NCBI GenBank assembly: GCA_032622095.1
Contig: CP136063.1
Span: forward strand, 15,355,814-15,419,813
Direction of reading: 5' to 3'
Origin: Siphonodentalium dalli
Lineage: Eukaryota; Mollusca; Scaphopoda; Gadilida; Siphonodentaliidae
Length of the DNA stretch: 64,000 nt
The translations under genes and the position numbers were made by a program. Below the pieces are notes generated by a model. It was not told the origin of the DNA. It searched no databases and saw only the letters and a program-made list of their open reading frames with translations. This document shows positions 36,538-47,795 of the stretch, in pieces. The first letter of the stretch is position 1. Each line of letters opens with the position of its first letter.

Positions 36538-37479
36538 ACACTTATGTTGGGTATAAATTATACAATGAAATGGTATGGGATTCATTTGCAGGGATAAAAG
36601 CAGTCGACAGAAACATACAAAATGCAGAAAGAGCTCTTGTTATTATGGGAAATGTTTTGATAATTAGTTCAAATAACTGATTATCTGGAAATTTCCTATG
36701 AACTTACTACACGATTGGCGATGTATGTTGCCTAATTACAATTTGTTCTATATCAAAATGCGGAATTTAGTTATTGGATAATCAACTAATAATTAATGTA
36801 AGAACAAAGTACATATATCCTCAATTTTATTTTGGTGGTGATGTTTTACATATGTTATACGTTTAGCACATTTACCCATAATCCACAGTGCGTATATATA
36901 CCCAAGAATATATATCGCCTGCGTGCGGGTTAGTGGTTTCGGACTCATGATATTTTCAACAACCGTCGATTAGTATAACATATAGTTGTAACACATAACA
37001 TTGTAACAATTGCCATAGCGTGCAACATCAGAGACAGATTTCCGAACCGTGAGACAATCAGAAACAAACACATAGTTCACAGCAATGATCGATATAATAT
37101 ACTATTTTGACTATGCCATAATAGCGGCCGTGTGTCTCGTTGACTATCCCTCCTCTCTGACCATTATGTTGACAAGTGAATTCCAGGTAATGCACTATAT
37201 ATGTTTAGCATGTTATATTTTGTATAACCTACTACCCACAGGCAGTATACTGTTTACGGATGTAATTCAGTTGCAATCATTTGATGGCGAGTTTTCGTGA
37301 CATTATCTGACTCCGGACTCCCAGTCTACTTCAATTTTGGTAACGTTCATATCTCTATAGTATTATATCGTCATTGCATTACATACATTACGTATCAGCA
37401 ATGAACATAATTATGATCACAACATTTTGTTGGCATGCTCGTCGCCAAAGTTAGTGACTGGTGAACTTTCCAATTGTAG
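36538..37479. other. Intron D, remainder
   Basis: No exon in correct phase and no repeat recognised. The acceptor CAATTGTAG precedes exon E. Confidence 0.5.
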
Positions 37480-37563
37480 GTAGACTGTGCAGTTCGTGTA
37501 AAAAACGACGAAGGTGTATCGCTGAAGGTTTTCAGAAGCAAACCGTTCTATGCAGGCATCAAG
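37480..37563 (+). CDS. VWDE-like gene, exon E: end of the Ig-like domain
   Basis: 84 nt, phase 0 in and out, between CAATTGTAG and AAG|GTTTGT. It encodes VDCAVRVKNDEGVSL then FRSKPFYAGIK. The cysteine can pair with FRC of exon D. The FYAGIK ending corresponds to the F-x-AGI-K/V segment that closes the Ig-like part and leads into the next region in VWDE-like proteins. The following exon starts with VLESELTLVEGE in the same phase. Confidence 0.8.
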
Positions 37564-37860
37564 GTTTGTTAATTAAGAACTAATTATTGTTTCGATTGTG
37601 CAGTTATAATCAAAAGTTTGAAGTCAATTCCTATAATGTGCATATCTCGTTAACAATGGTCATCGCGCATTTCGGTTTTAACGTATAACATTAATCTAGT
37701 GGGTAAAACAATTTGTTGATCGAAAAGTGCCACTGATCAAGTAGGCGATTTTAAATTTTGTTTTGTACAAAGTCTTTAATCTACAGATAAAATCAGGATT
37801 ATTGAGTGGTAAAATGTGACCCGCCATATCAAATCCAGTCGTTAGTCGGGATTTGTTTTA
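37564..37860. other. Intron E, first part
   Basis: Nothing recognised. Confidence 0.5.
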
Positions 37861-38075
37861 CCCTGTGCCAATGCATTCTCGTATATATGCGAGTCGACCA
37901 TATGTCGCCTCGCATATATAAGAGAATGCTTTGTCCTAACTATTTTAATAGTTTTTTTTCATGTATTCTTTAACAATTTCATAATTTCACCCATACAGAG
38001 CCCCAGACAAACATGAGCAGACGACACTCTTCTGTGTGCTTCTATATATGTGCGGGGCTCCCTGCAGGGTAATGG
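37861..38075 (+). mobile_element. Degenerate fragment of the piggyBac-like MITE
   Basis: CCCTGTGCCAATGCATTCTC and the first hairpin with its CGACC tip are recognisable. The ATTCTTTAACAATTT spacer follows to about 37990. The second hairpin is heavily altered or replaced, and neither TTAA end is clear. Confidence 0.65.
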
Positions 38076-38222
38076 ATGTTTTGTGAACCTGTGAGATGAG
38101 ATTGTTTTTATTTATTGTATACCCTTTAGGTATTTGTATAAATTATCACAACTTTCCTCCACCTTTTACTTTTTAACAGCGTATTTTTCCTCAATAACTT
38201 TGCAATTCTTGATTTACTCCAG

Positions 38223-38345
38223 GTACTTGAATCTGAACTGACATTGGTGGAAGGTGAGACAGGTACAGTTAGACTACAATCGACAATTCCCGTCGGATGC
38301 CCGAAGATTGCGAAGGATAATAATTGGGAGGATACTGTGTGTAAG
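38223..38345 (+). CDS. VWDE-like gene, exon F
   Basis: 123 nt, phase 0 in and out, between TTACTCCAG and AAG|GTAGAC. It encodes VLESELTLVEGETG, then VRLQSTIPVGC and later TVCK. The E-G-x(n)-ST-x-PV-x-C pattern is typical of the stretch between the Ig-like and VWD domains. The chosen donor is weak. A stronger GTAAGG lies 5 bp upstream but would leave phase 1, which does not fit exon G, so I prefer AAG|GTAGAC. The next exon is about 20.9 kb away. Exact 3' end is the main uncertainty. Confidence 0.75.
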
Positions 38346-38844
38346 GTAGACGTCGTTAAACATATTACCATGGGATATATATATCCGCGCTTAAGTAACG
38401 TCCTAAGCGTCATTTGCAAAACATCGTGAATGGTATATCGTAGCTTAGGAAATTTACGGTGTGCGTGAATGCTAGATAATTGGACCAATTGCGTCGAAGT
38501 TTTTGAGCTGTAACGAAATTATATGTAACGTATTGAACCCCAACATCAACCCGTAGTTGTGCATATTCCACGGTTAGTACAGCAATGTTACAAAGACACT
38601 TACAATTCAGCACTTTTACATATGTGCACATGTAACACGAATCGCAGGTTTATTAATCTTGTTAGGAAAGCGGTCTTTCACCAGCATTTTAGTATCGCGA
38701 TGTGTACAACATACAGTAACACGACTGATATATTTACAGCAATAAGTCAAGCGAGCCAAAACTAGAGCACCGTCGATCTCAGTGCTGAATACTTAAGCGC
38801 ATTTAAACGACTGACTTAGTCGACTCGAATGTAACTGTATCACA
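38346..38844. other. Start of the ~20.9-kb F-G intron
   Basis: No feature supported. Confidence 0.5.
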
Positions 38845-39340
38845 GTGGATCAACGGACACGAACCAAAACCGGAAGTCGTAGATTTCGAGGTGGAGAAAT
38901 ATCAGTCGACAAATATTTGTTGACATTTCTTGACGGTTTTTTTTTTGGAAAAATAAACGCTTGGATACCATATCTGACAGACCGAAGGTGAGTGAATATT
39001 TCTTCGCTAATGTTTGGACACCTACGATAAATTTAAGTCAGTTGTCATTGTTCGATCGCGGAAAAAATGTCATTTAATCATCGCCGCGAGACGATTTCTG
39101 CCCCAAAATATCCCAGATAATCATACTTTTCACATTCATCGCAGACATCTGTCACAACAACCTATATACAAATCGAAAGGCCTGTTTCCCGACCACAAAT
39201 GCATATTTTGAGTATTTTCACGGACTGTCTCAAAATTCAAAATTTCATCTTTTGATGCAGGTACGTACCCACCTCGAAAATACTGTCCGGTTAGTCCTGT
39301 ACACCCCGGAATTTAGTTGCAATCCACCAGACCCGGCGGA
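38845..39340 (+). repeat. Dispersed repeat, copy 1 (inverted partner at 47300)
   Basis: Matches the reverse complement of 47300-47795. Shared landmarks are CACGAACCAAAACCGGAAGT, AAGGTGAGTGAATATT, GATCG near ACAATGACA, ATCATCGCCGCGAGACGATT, GGCCTGTTTCCC and CTCGAAAATACTGTCCGGTT. No protein frame is conserved along it. The two copies flank the foldback element and the LTR retrotransposon. Confidence 0.8.
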
Positions 39341-39890
39341 CCGTTTTTGTTGTTCAATCAAGAGTCGAAATGGATTAATTGGTTGGCTGCCTTTCGTTAA
39401 CAGTGGCACGTTTTTGGCCAACTGCTTTTCTGTTGCAACTATAGTTTACTGATCAAGTTTAGTTAACGACATTAACCAAAGAATTATTTATGGAAATATT
39501 GTTAGCACAAGGATATTACAATGTCCTCCATGACCAAGGCCGTAGCAGCAGGGTTGTTTTGATGGTGGGAGGTGTAGATGTATTTTCCAATAGTTTGATA
39601 TTTCACCCAGTATATAGCGTGAAATTTGATACTTAAAAAAAAATTAAAATTCGATTAATTTTAGAAAAAAAACAAATCGGGACCCACGGCTGTTCTTTTT
39701 CATTATGGCCACTTTCGGGACCCACCACCCGAGTTTTTATTACCATTGTATACAGTTTTCACTACATTTTTTCGGGTATATATACACACCCCTTTATATA
39801 TATGTTTAAACTACAGGCACCCACCCATATTTCGCTAATATTACATATTATAGCATAGCCATCAAATATGCAGATGTTTATTGCCATTTC
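39341..39890. other. Unassigned intron sequence
   Basis: Nothing recognised. Confidence 0.45.
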
Positions 39891-40778
39891 TATGAGAGGC
39901 CAAATTCACATTTCATAATTAATTGCAGTTAAGCAATAGCACTTAAGCATAATTATTTGCTATTAAGCGCAATTCATGGTTATATGTAACTATGTATCCC
40001 TGGTGAATAAATAGGTGTATCTATAAATAAACCTGAACTCATTATGACATATCACCTCCTTGTTTTCATTGCTCTGGATAGTTGGGATTGTGAAATAGCC
40101 TAATTGTTTTTATCAAATGGGTGACTCGCGACAGTATTACCTTCTGTTTTAGTCGGGTCGAGTCGAGGAACCAACCCATCAAAGCTCAAGTGTGATCAGA
40201 TATCGATTATTGAAGTTTGTTATTCAATTGATTGCTCCCAGAAACACGCCGTCAAAAGGGTGGTTTCGGTCAAAATTGCGGATGAAGATGGATAACTCTA
40301 AACAAGTGGTGATACGGTAAAATTTCGTGATACTTTAGTAATTATACGGCCATATTTTGTTGAACAAAATGTTTATAATCACACGTTTTTCAGTGCGTTT
40401 TTGAGAAATTTGATACCATAGTTGACAGTGGTCAGCATTATGTTTTGCAGTTAATCGATTCTGATAACTAAAGCTTATTTCGAAGAAATATTGTTGTTGT
40501 TGTTGTTGTTGTATCTTTATAATATGGGTCTTTCTGATCGGATTGATGACCTTTAGTTTAAATTAGCCAAATGCAGATACACCCGGTCATGCTAATAGTT
40601 ATGTTATATGGGTAGTTACACTTACTCTCAAGCAACTCATAGCGCTTAATCGCAATTAATTGCACTTAAGCGCAATTCATTTCAATTATGCGCAAATGCC
40701 ATATGTGTGCTTTAGCGCGATATATGGTATTTGCGCTTAAGCGCAATTCATTATTAAATGGGAATTTGACCTCCCATA
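39891..40778. mobile_element. 888-bp non-autonomous element with CTTAAGC-rich inverted ends
   Basis: The left end TATGAGAGGCCAAATTC followed by CATTT and AATTGC is the inverse of the right end, whose reverse complement reads TATGGGAGGTCAAATTC followed by CATTT and AATTGC. Near both ends are short repeats of GCGCTTAAGCGCAATT type. A (TTG)7 microsatellite lies at 40491-40512. No transposase frame. Superfamily and target-site duplication not determined. Confidence 0.65.
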
Positions 40779-41447
40779 CAGTTAAATGTTTTTCTATATA
40801 TATGAACGAGTAGGGTCTGTCTGCATGTCTTCTGTCTGCTTAAATTTTAATATATACGCGACCAATTGCGTTAAAAACTTCCCAACCAAATTGTCCAGTG
40901 TGTGAATCAATGTGGAAACAATTAATTATGGCGCGATTTGAATAGAACAGGACAAAAATCACGTGCCTATATATTTACAAAAGTAACTTGCATCTGGTCA
41001 CACATTCAGTTGTACGCTATAGATTGGAATTTTACCCGCTATATACATGTAGGAAACACAACAATTCTACATTAATGGACAGCCAAGGTGGAATTAAGAA
41101 TACAACAACTCGAAAGACTGGAGTTTTCCTGATGATGTTTCTATTCTCTATATCAACCGAGAGTACCAATATTTCGTATATTATTGTGTAGTATATTATT
41201 GTATAGTATTTTATTATAAATAATTTTGATATTTTTTATATTCAATAATTTTATTTTCAAACATTCATTCGGGTGTTGTAAAATCCCATCGTCGATTGCC
41301 TCAGCGAAGCCGCCAGCCTTCGCCTCACAGTGGTTGCATATGAAGGCAGGCATGCGATCCTCTCGTCAGTAGCACCTGGAATTATAAAATAATATCGCTT
41401 AGAGGACTTGAACTTAAGCTAATATTAGTAACAGCTATAGCTGTACA
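40779..41447. other. Unassigned intron sequence
   Basis: No gene supported; the frame at 41153-41353 has no recognisable domain. Confidence 0.45.
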
Positions 41448-42003
41448 TGTGGGATAATCATTATTACCCACATATTATATACCAATCTATTATATATACT
41501 AATTCAGCATCAACTATACATATATAAGCATATTATATGAACCACAAATCCATGTATGTTACTATACCATTATTATTATGTATAGCATATTTGGTGATCG
41601 AAATATAGGGACAATATCTATCCAACCTCTCTGTATCGAGAGCGCCGGTCAAATGAAGACCAGACCTAATTAACATAAATTATGCGGACCACATGTTAAG
41701 CTCATTAACTGAGTCATAGTACAAACCTATACGAAGCATCGGGTGATATAAAACGAATATATCACTATTCTAGATTCATTCTCGTGCTCATTTTAATTCC
41801 GGTCTATTCTCTTTCCGACATTTTCTAAGACCCGATTCCGATTCGAGGCAGCGTCCAACCGATACAGGCGGCTTAGAGCCGGGTTGTTATTTTCAACCGT
41901 TGACATCGCAATATTTCCGATCACCAAACGCACATCTTATTTACTACATGTATGACGATTAAATTTATCTCCAACAAGACTGTGCCCACTTCATAACCCC
42001 ACA
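41448..42003 (+). repeat. 5' LTR (556 bp)
   Basis: Starts TGTGGGATAATCA and ends CATAACCCCACA, with TGTGGG and CCCACA as the inverted ends. It differs from the 3' LTR by scattered substitutions and a 2-bp indel in the ATACATATATAAGC region. A GATATAAAAC box near 41745 is a possible core promoter. Confidence 0.93.
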
Positions 42004-42837
42004 TATCTTGAAATGGTGCCGTGAGCAGTTTTGCATCTCACTACTACACAACTTGAAGTCTCGGCCACTAAACGATCACTACAAAGAAGAAACAATCTCT
42101 AACTGCTACTCAACCACGGGAATACAGCCTTACACTTTAGACTAACGTATCACACAATCTCAAACCGCTATTCAACTACGGAAATACAGCCTTACACACT
42201 AGACGAACGCATCGGACAATCTCAACTCAACCACAGGAACATCATCGCACATACACATTACATACAGGACCGCATACCATACTTCTCTGATATAGACAAC
42301 TCAACCCTTTGGACACACAGGACCGCATACCATACTTCTACGACTCAACCATTTGGACACACTTTCTTCAACTATACAGCTCACATCGCCTATCCAGCTA
42401 TAAACATTACATACATTTATAACTATATAAGTTCATCAACTGTAGATTACACTCACGCTTTTGCAGACCGGTTCCAGTCGCATATAAACGGTTCACAGAA
42501 AACACAAACTGACATTGTTTCGTTCAGTACAGACTCACATTGTTCATACAAATATTCATAGTGGAATGTTGGTGAGTAAAATAATTTTCGTATACTCCTT
42601 TGACAGCTCACACAAATTTCCCCATTGCAACCACGTTCTAAATTTTCGTTTCAAAATTAGAGGAATATGTGTTAACATCCTGATTTTCAATCATACCTAG
42701 ACAAAGATTCACAAAATTCAAATTCCAACACATTATTCAAAACTGTTAATACTCAGCTAGCCCAATACAACGAATCCATTCAGATCCACACTCAGGCAAT
42801 TCGAGCAAAAGCTAACATTGAGAACGCGCATTGTCTT

Positions 42838-43030
42838 TCAAAATGTATACAACCATTTGATGGCAACCCTCTTCATTTCGAAAATTGGATAGCAGAAATA
42901 GAAAAATGTGCATATATAACAAACTCGACAGATGTCGAAATTATACACATAGCGTTACAAACTAGTCACGCAACCGTAACAACATATATCCAAAGACAAC
43001 TAGAAAATACACCAAAAATAAAACCAACTT
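42838..43030 (+). pseudogene. gag, N-terminal part, disrupted
   Basis: A readable stretch includes KCIQPFDGNPLHFENWIAEI. The P-F-x-G-x-P-x-x-F-x-x-W motif is common at the start of retrotransposon Gag proteins. It ends in a stop near 43030 and is in a different frame from the following gag-pro segment, so a frameshift separates them. No start codon could be fixed. Confidence 0.6.
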
Positions 43031-43040
43031 AACTTGAAAA

Positions 43041-44405
43041 TTGTTCAACCATGATCTTCTCCAAATATTTGGAGAACCATGGCAAACACAAACCGCGTTC
43101 CTAGAATTATTAAAATTAAAACAAGGCAATGCAGAAAGTATTCAATTTTTTTCCGAAAGAATACACCAAATGGCGCATAAAGCATTTGGACCTGACAAAA
43201 TGTACCCAGCTATCAGAAAACAACTAATTGGTGTATTTATTAGCGGCATAGCCCATGAACAAATAAGATTTGCGCTTATGCGCAAAGACTTCGATTCAAT
43301 CGATAACGCCGTCATTTATGCCTTAAGAGAACACCGTATTCATGAAAGAATTAACTCACAAAATGTAAGATTATATCTGGAATGGTTCAACTCATTTCAT
43401 TCAAAGTTGGATACATGTAACGATAATCCTATAAAGATCCAAATTGCACCAATTATACGCAAACAAACTAATAATTGTGTAAATAAAAACTTAGGTCTCA
43501 GTAAATTTGACAATTCCAAAGTTGAAAAATTAATTAAAATCCACAATGAGAAGAAAAATACTGATTCCGATTCTAAAAACAAAATTCAAGTGATGTCAAA
43601 CAAACAAAAGGAACTTAACATAACTGAGCATAAGGCTCGCAAACCAGACACTCCAAAATTCAAATTAAGTAACTATGATTACCCAGAAGATGTACAAGCA
43701 GGAATGAACAGTCAGACCCCGTGTTCAACCATAATCAAGATTTATAACATTAAAACGCGAGCTTTAATCGACACGGGAGCCGACATGTCATGTATTAATT
43801 ATAACATTTATATGAATTTGAAAAACAAACCAAAACTAAAAAAAACTTATGTAAGTGAACAATCATCCGGATGCGACAATTTGAACGTGCAGGGGGTATT
43901 AACATTAGATCTAAAATTAGGGGACATTGAACTAATACAGAATTTTTATGTCATAAAATCGCTTAGCCGTAGTGTTATTCTGGGCAGGGATTTCTTGTCA
44001 ACAAACAACGTTCGAATCTATTTCGAACTAAAGAGTTTCAGATTATACGGAACAATGTTTCCGCTTATTAATGACGTATCTGTAGCAAGCCTAATCAGAC
44101 TTGATGCAGCTTGTATCCTAGCCCCACAAACAGGCATTTTCACTAACGGAAAAGTCGTTGGTGGTACCAAGTTATTTAATTCCGAATTGCTCAGTGTTAA
44201 TCAAATTGAAAATGGATTTTTAGCCGAAAACCCCGGAGTAGAAGTTTCAGATACAGTTGTCAAAGCTCATGATGATAAAATTCCAATATTGATTCAAAAC
44301 AAAACAAACAAATATATTAATCTACGGAAAGGATGTATCTTGGGCCGCGTAACCCCAGTTAAACAGAACAGATATTACACATTAACACAAACAAACCACA
44401 GTTAG
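43041..44405 (+). pseudogene. gag (C-terminal part) and aspartic protease
   Basis: A long open frame, without an ATG at its 5' end. The first ~110 residues are Gag-like (FLELLKLKQGNAESIQFF, then a helical stretch). A lysine/asparagine-rich linker follows with no CCHC zinc knuckle. The protease active site ALIDTGADMSC has its aspartate at about residue 244 (43770), and VILGRDFLSTNNVRI forms the later conserved strand. DTGA plus an ILG-x-D/N-F-L motif is the retropepsin signature. A TAG at 44403-44405 closes the frame. Reverse transcriptase follows in the same frame after a damaged connector. Confidence 0.85.
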
Positions 44406-44690
44406 GTACGCAGATCGAACTCGGTGAAATTAAAGTGCCACTTCGCTTTAAAAATGAAATACAAATCCTAATAGCTGATTACCGGGACTTATTCACAAGT
44501 AAGGAAAGGGACATAGGTTTATGCGAGGATATTGAAGTATCCGTGAATACCGGAACCCACACACCTGTAGCGCGTAAACCATAACCTTGTCCAGTATAGT
44601 TACGTCCCGCGATGAAAGAGGCAATAAATGACTTAGTGGAAACAGGAGTTTTGAAAAGGCCAAGGCAGTTCATGGCTATTTCCATCACTA
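44406..44690 (+). pseudogene. Damaged protease-reverse transcriptase connector
   Basis: In frame 2 it reads LGEIKVPLRFKNEI, then DYRDLFTSKERDIG and MKEAINDLVETGVLKRP, as expected just before a Gypsy-type reverse transcriptase. It carries at least two in-frame stops near 44583-44600. The frame then changes near 44660-44690. These lesions show that no full-length Pol can be made. Confidence 0.7.
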
Positions 44691-45995
44691 TTAATCCCGA
44701 AAAATAAAACTAATGAACACGGAAAACCATTATATAGACTATGTACAGACTTTCGTTTACTCAATCAAATTACACAACCCATGAAATTAGAAATGCCAAA
44801 ACTTCCCGAATTATTCGCGGAAATGCACAAATCTACAATTTTTTCAACCCTAGACATTTCATCTGCATTCTTTTCTCTAAAAGTTAAACCAGATGACCAA
44901 ATAAAGTTGACAACATCAACTTTTATGGGAACTTATTCATATGCAAGATGCACAATGGGATTCATAAATGCATCTATTTACTGGCTCCAAGCAATTACCA
45001 ATGCCCTGGAAGGTCTAAACTTTGTCAAAGTTTTTGTCGATGATTTATACATACACAGTGTTTCCGAATCTCAACATTTAGAGCACTTGAAAATCGTATT
45101 TGATAGATTAAATAAGCACGGCATGAAAATTAAACTTTCAAAATCGAATTTTTGCAAGGAAGAAGTATCATATTTAGGATTTGTTATTTGGAAAGACGGT
45201 TACAAACCAGACGAAAAGAAAATTGCGGCAATCCGTGCATTGCCAGTATCGAAAAATGTTAAAGAAGTTAGAACTTTCATAGGAACTTTAGGATTTTATA
45301 GAGCCCACGTACCGAACATATCACAGATTTCATCGCCTTTAACAGATTTGACCAAGAAATATGCTCGATTTTCTTGGACAGAAGAGCATCAGAAAGCGTT
45401 TGATTTTCTCAAGGAAAGTCTTACAGCAGTTCCATGGCTCGCATTCCCGGATCCCAATAAACCTTGCTACCTATTCACTGATAGTTCAAATTCACCCATT
45501 GGCGCCATGTTGTGTCAGAAATTTGAACCCAAAGATAAATTGTCCGACAATGTTGAAAACTTTAAACCCATTTATTTCATCTCAAATAAGCTGAATAAAA
45601 CACAGTTAAAATGGCCCACAACATTAAAAGAAATGTACGCAATTTACTACAGTATCCGTAAATTACAATTTTATCTCGAGGCAGCAGAAATTATCGTTAG
45701 ATCAGACCATAGACCTTAATCTGTTATTCTCACATCAACAAATCAGACAAATCCACTACTTGAACGATGGTCGCTTGAACTGTCCTCGTATAACTTGAAA
45801 ATAGAATATATAAAGGGAAAATTCAATCAAATTGCCGACTTACTATCTCGAATGCCATTGCAAAAAGACGCAGATATTTCACAAGTCTCTGATTTATCCG
45901 ACATAGACGATAATAATAAAACTTACGCAGTGGACGTCATAAATACTGATAAGATAGACAACCTTGCCAAATCTGCCAAATGGGAACCCGAATAA
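44691..45995 (+). pseudogene. Reverse transcriptase and RNase H, interrupted
   Basis: The frame enters before 44781 with GKPLYRLCTDFRLLNQ, so an ATG at 44781 is not a true start. Reverse transcriptase motifs follow: TLDISSAFF (first catalytic aspartate), GFINAS, and FVDDLYIHS at about 45033, a V in place of the usual I/A before DD. LGFVIWKDG and the GFYRAHVPN connection come next, then RNase H with LFTDSSNSPIGAML, and FISNKLNKTQLKWPTTLKEM. After SDHRP an in-frame TAA (45717-45719) interrupts the protein. The frame reopens through NPLLERWSLELSSY and ADLLSRMP to a second stop at 45995. Integrase is absent. Confidence 0.9.
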
Positions 45996-46078
45996 ACAGA
46001 TTCAAACGTGGAGAATCAAGCAGGTGCATTACCTAATCTTGATTTAGAATTAGAACAGTCAAAATACCCAGAAATCTC

Positions 46079-46632
46079 TGTGGGATGATCAGTATTACCC
46101 ACATATTATATACCAATATATTATATATACTAATTCAGCATCACCTATACATATAAGCATATTATATGAACCCCAAATCCATGTATGTTACTATACCATT
46201 ATTATTATATATAGCGTATTTGGTGATCGAAATATAGGGAAAATATCTATCCAACCTCTCTGTATCGAGAGCGCCGGTCAAATGAAGACCAGACCTAATT
46301 AACATAAATTATACGGACAACATGTTAAACTCATTAACTGAGTCATAGTACAAACCTATACGAAGCACCGGGTGATATAAAACGAATATATCACTATTCT
46401 AGATTCATTCTCGTGCTCATTTTAATTCCGGTCTATTCTCTTTCCGACATTTTCTAAGACCCGATTCCGATTCGAGGCAGCATCCATCCGATACAGGCGG
46501 CTTAGAGTCGGGTTGCTATTTTCAACCGTGGAAATCGCAATATTTCCGATCACCAAACGCACATCTTATTTACTACATGTATGACGATTAAACTTATCCC
46601 CAACAAGACTGTGACCACTTCATAACCCCACA
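46079..46632 (+). repeat. 3' LTR (554 bp)
   Basis: Starts TGTGGGATGATCA, ends CATAACCCCACA, followed by the TACA duplication. Collinear with the 5' LTR. Few differences imply a geologically recent insertion, although the interior is badly damaged. Confidence 0.93.
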
Positions 46633-46636
46633 TACA

Positions 46637-47299
46637 CCCCTCCGACAGTATGTTTAGTCCCCTCCTCATTATTGTTTTAACCATCGCTGCATATTGAAAA
46701 ATGTCATATAATTCCACACAATAAAGTCTGACATATTTCATAATCATAGGTTCGCGTGTTCCCATGGTACTAAATATATATATGCCAAGCAAAAAAAAAA
46801 AAAATGACTGCAAAACTTTTATTAACAAAAACTCGGAAAATTGCATCCACGAAAGGACGAACAAGCTGCTTCCCGTATAACCCCACAACTCGTTGCTAGG
46901 GTATATAATATAATATAAAGGGTTAAAAATCGGCACACCGCTGCATTTTTCTGAAAAAAAGTTGGATGTAAATCATTTTTTTTATGTCGGCCTTCCTAGA
47001 GTAATGACAAGTCAGAGTTAACAAAATGACATACATCAAAAGTTGTATGTTTATCAAATATGTACTTCGTAGTTGGATTTCAGTTACAGGTTATATACAA
47101 TTCAGTTATATATATAAGTCACCGCCTGGATGTTATGTTGTACCTGGAGACATATAAAACATTATGAACAACCAGAACCATTGTGGCCACGCAAAAGTAA
47201 AATGAAACGCCCATCATCTGCGGCAAAATTGCTTTTTCGACCAGAAATTGAAGATGGCAGACTTCAGCAAAATCACGACTAAGCGGACAGATTCTTTGC
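46637..47299. other. Unassigned intron sequence
   Basis: Only a short poly-A run near 46790 and AT-rich sequence; nothing recognised. Confidence 0.45.
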
Positions 47300-47795
47300 A
47301 ACTAATGATTAATTTTTTCGGGACTAACCGGACAGTATTTTCGAGGTGGGCATCTGCACCAAAAGATTAAATTTGGAATTTTGAGACAGTCCGTGAAAAT
47401 ACTAAAAATATGCATTTGTGGGGGGGAAACAGGCCTTTCGATTGGTATATAAATTGTTGCGACAGCTGTCTGCGATGAATGTGAAAAGTATGATTTTCTG
47501 GGATATTTTGGGGCATAAATCGTCTCGCGGCGATGATTAAATGACATTAAATGACATTTTTCAGCGATCGAACAATGACAACTGACTTAAATTGATCGTC
47601 GGTGTCCGAACATTAGCGAACAAATATTCACTCACCTTCAGTTGGTCAGATATGCTATCCAAGCGTTTATATTCCCAAAAAACCGTCAAAAAATGTCAAC
47701 AAATATTTGTCGATTGATATTTCTCCACCTCGAAATCTACGACTTCCGGTTTTGGTTCGTGTCCGTTGGTCCACTGTGTGTATTAAATCCGTCGA
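47300..47795 (-). repeat. Dispersed repeat, copy 2, inverted relative to 38845-39340
   Basis: Reverse complement of copy 1 with scattered substitutions and small indels, including a duplicated AAATGACATT. Outer similarity stops near CCACTGTGTG; inner similarity fades near CATTAGTTGC. Confidence 0.8.

Larger units (their letters stand above)
41448..46632 (+). mobile_element. Ty3/Gypsy-type LTR retrotransposon, integrase-less
   Basis: Two near-identical LTRs (41448-42003 and 46079-46632) bound a 4.1-kb interior and are flanked by a 4-bp duplication, TACA (41444-41447 and 46633-46636). Order is gag, protease, reverse transcriptase, RNase H. The interior ends about 80 bp after the RNase H tail, so integrase is missing. 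Several frameshifts and in-frame stops are present. A TGG-starting primer-site candidate (TGGTGCCGTGAG) lies 10 bp inside the 5' LTR; no strong polypurine tract is seen. The protease and RNase H order fits Ty3/Gypsy; the clade is not resolved. Confidence 0.92.

Noticed and set aside
37085-37300. 71-codon frame as an exon between D and E
   Set aside because: Exons D and E join in phase 0 with a continuous Ig-like reading. This segment has no family similarity.
38341-38346. Alternative donor GTAAGG for exon F
   Set aside because: It is a better consensus but leaves phase 1, incompatible with exon G. Kept only as a caution.
44781-45719. Reverse transcriptase as an intact gene starting at 44781
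   Set aside because: Conserved residues continue upstream of that ATG, and the frame is cut by a stop at 45717-45719. It is part of a dead retrotransposon.
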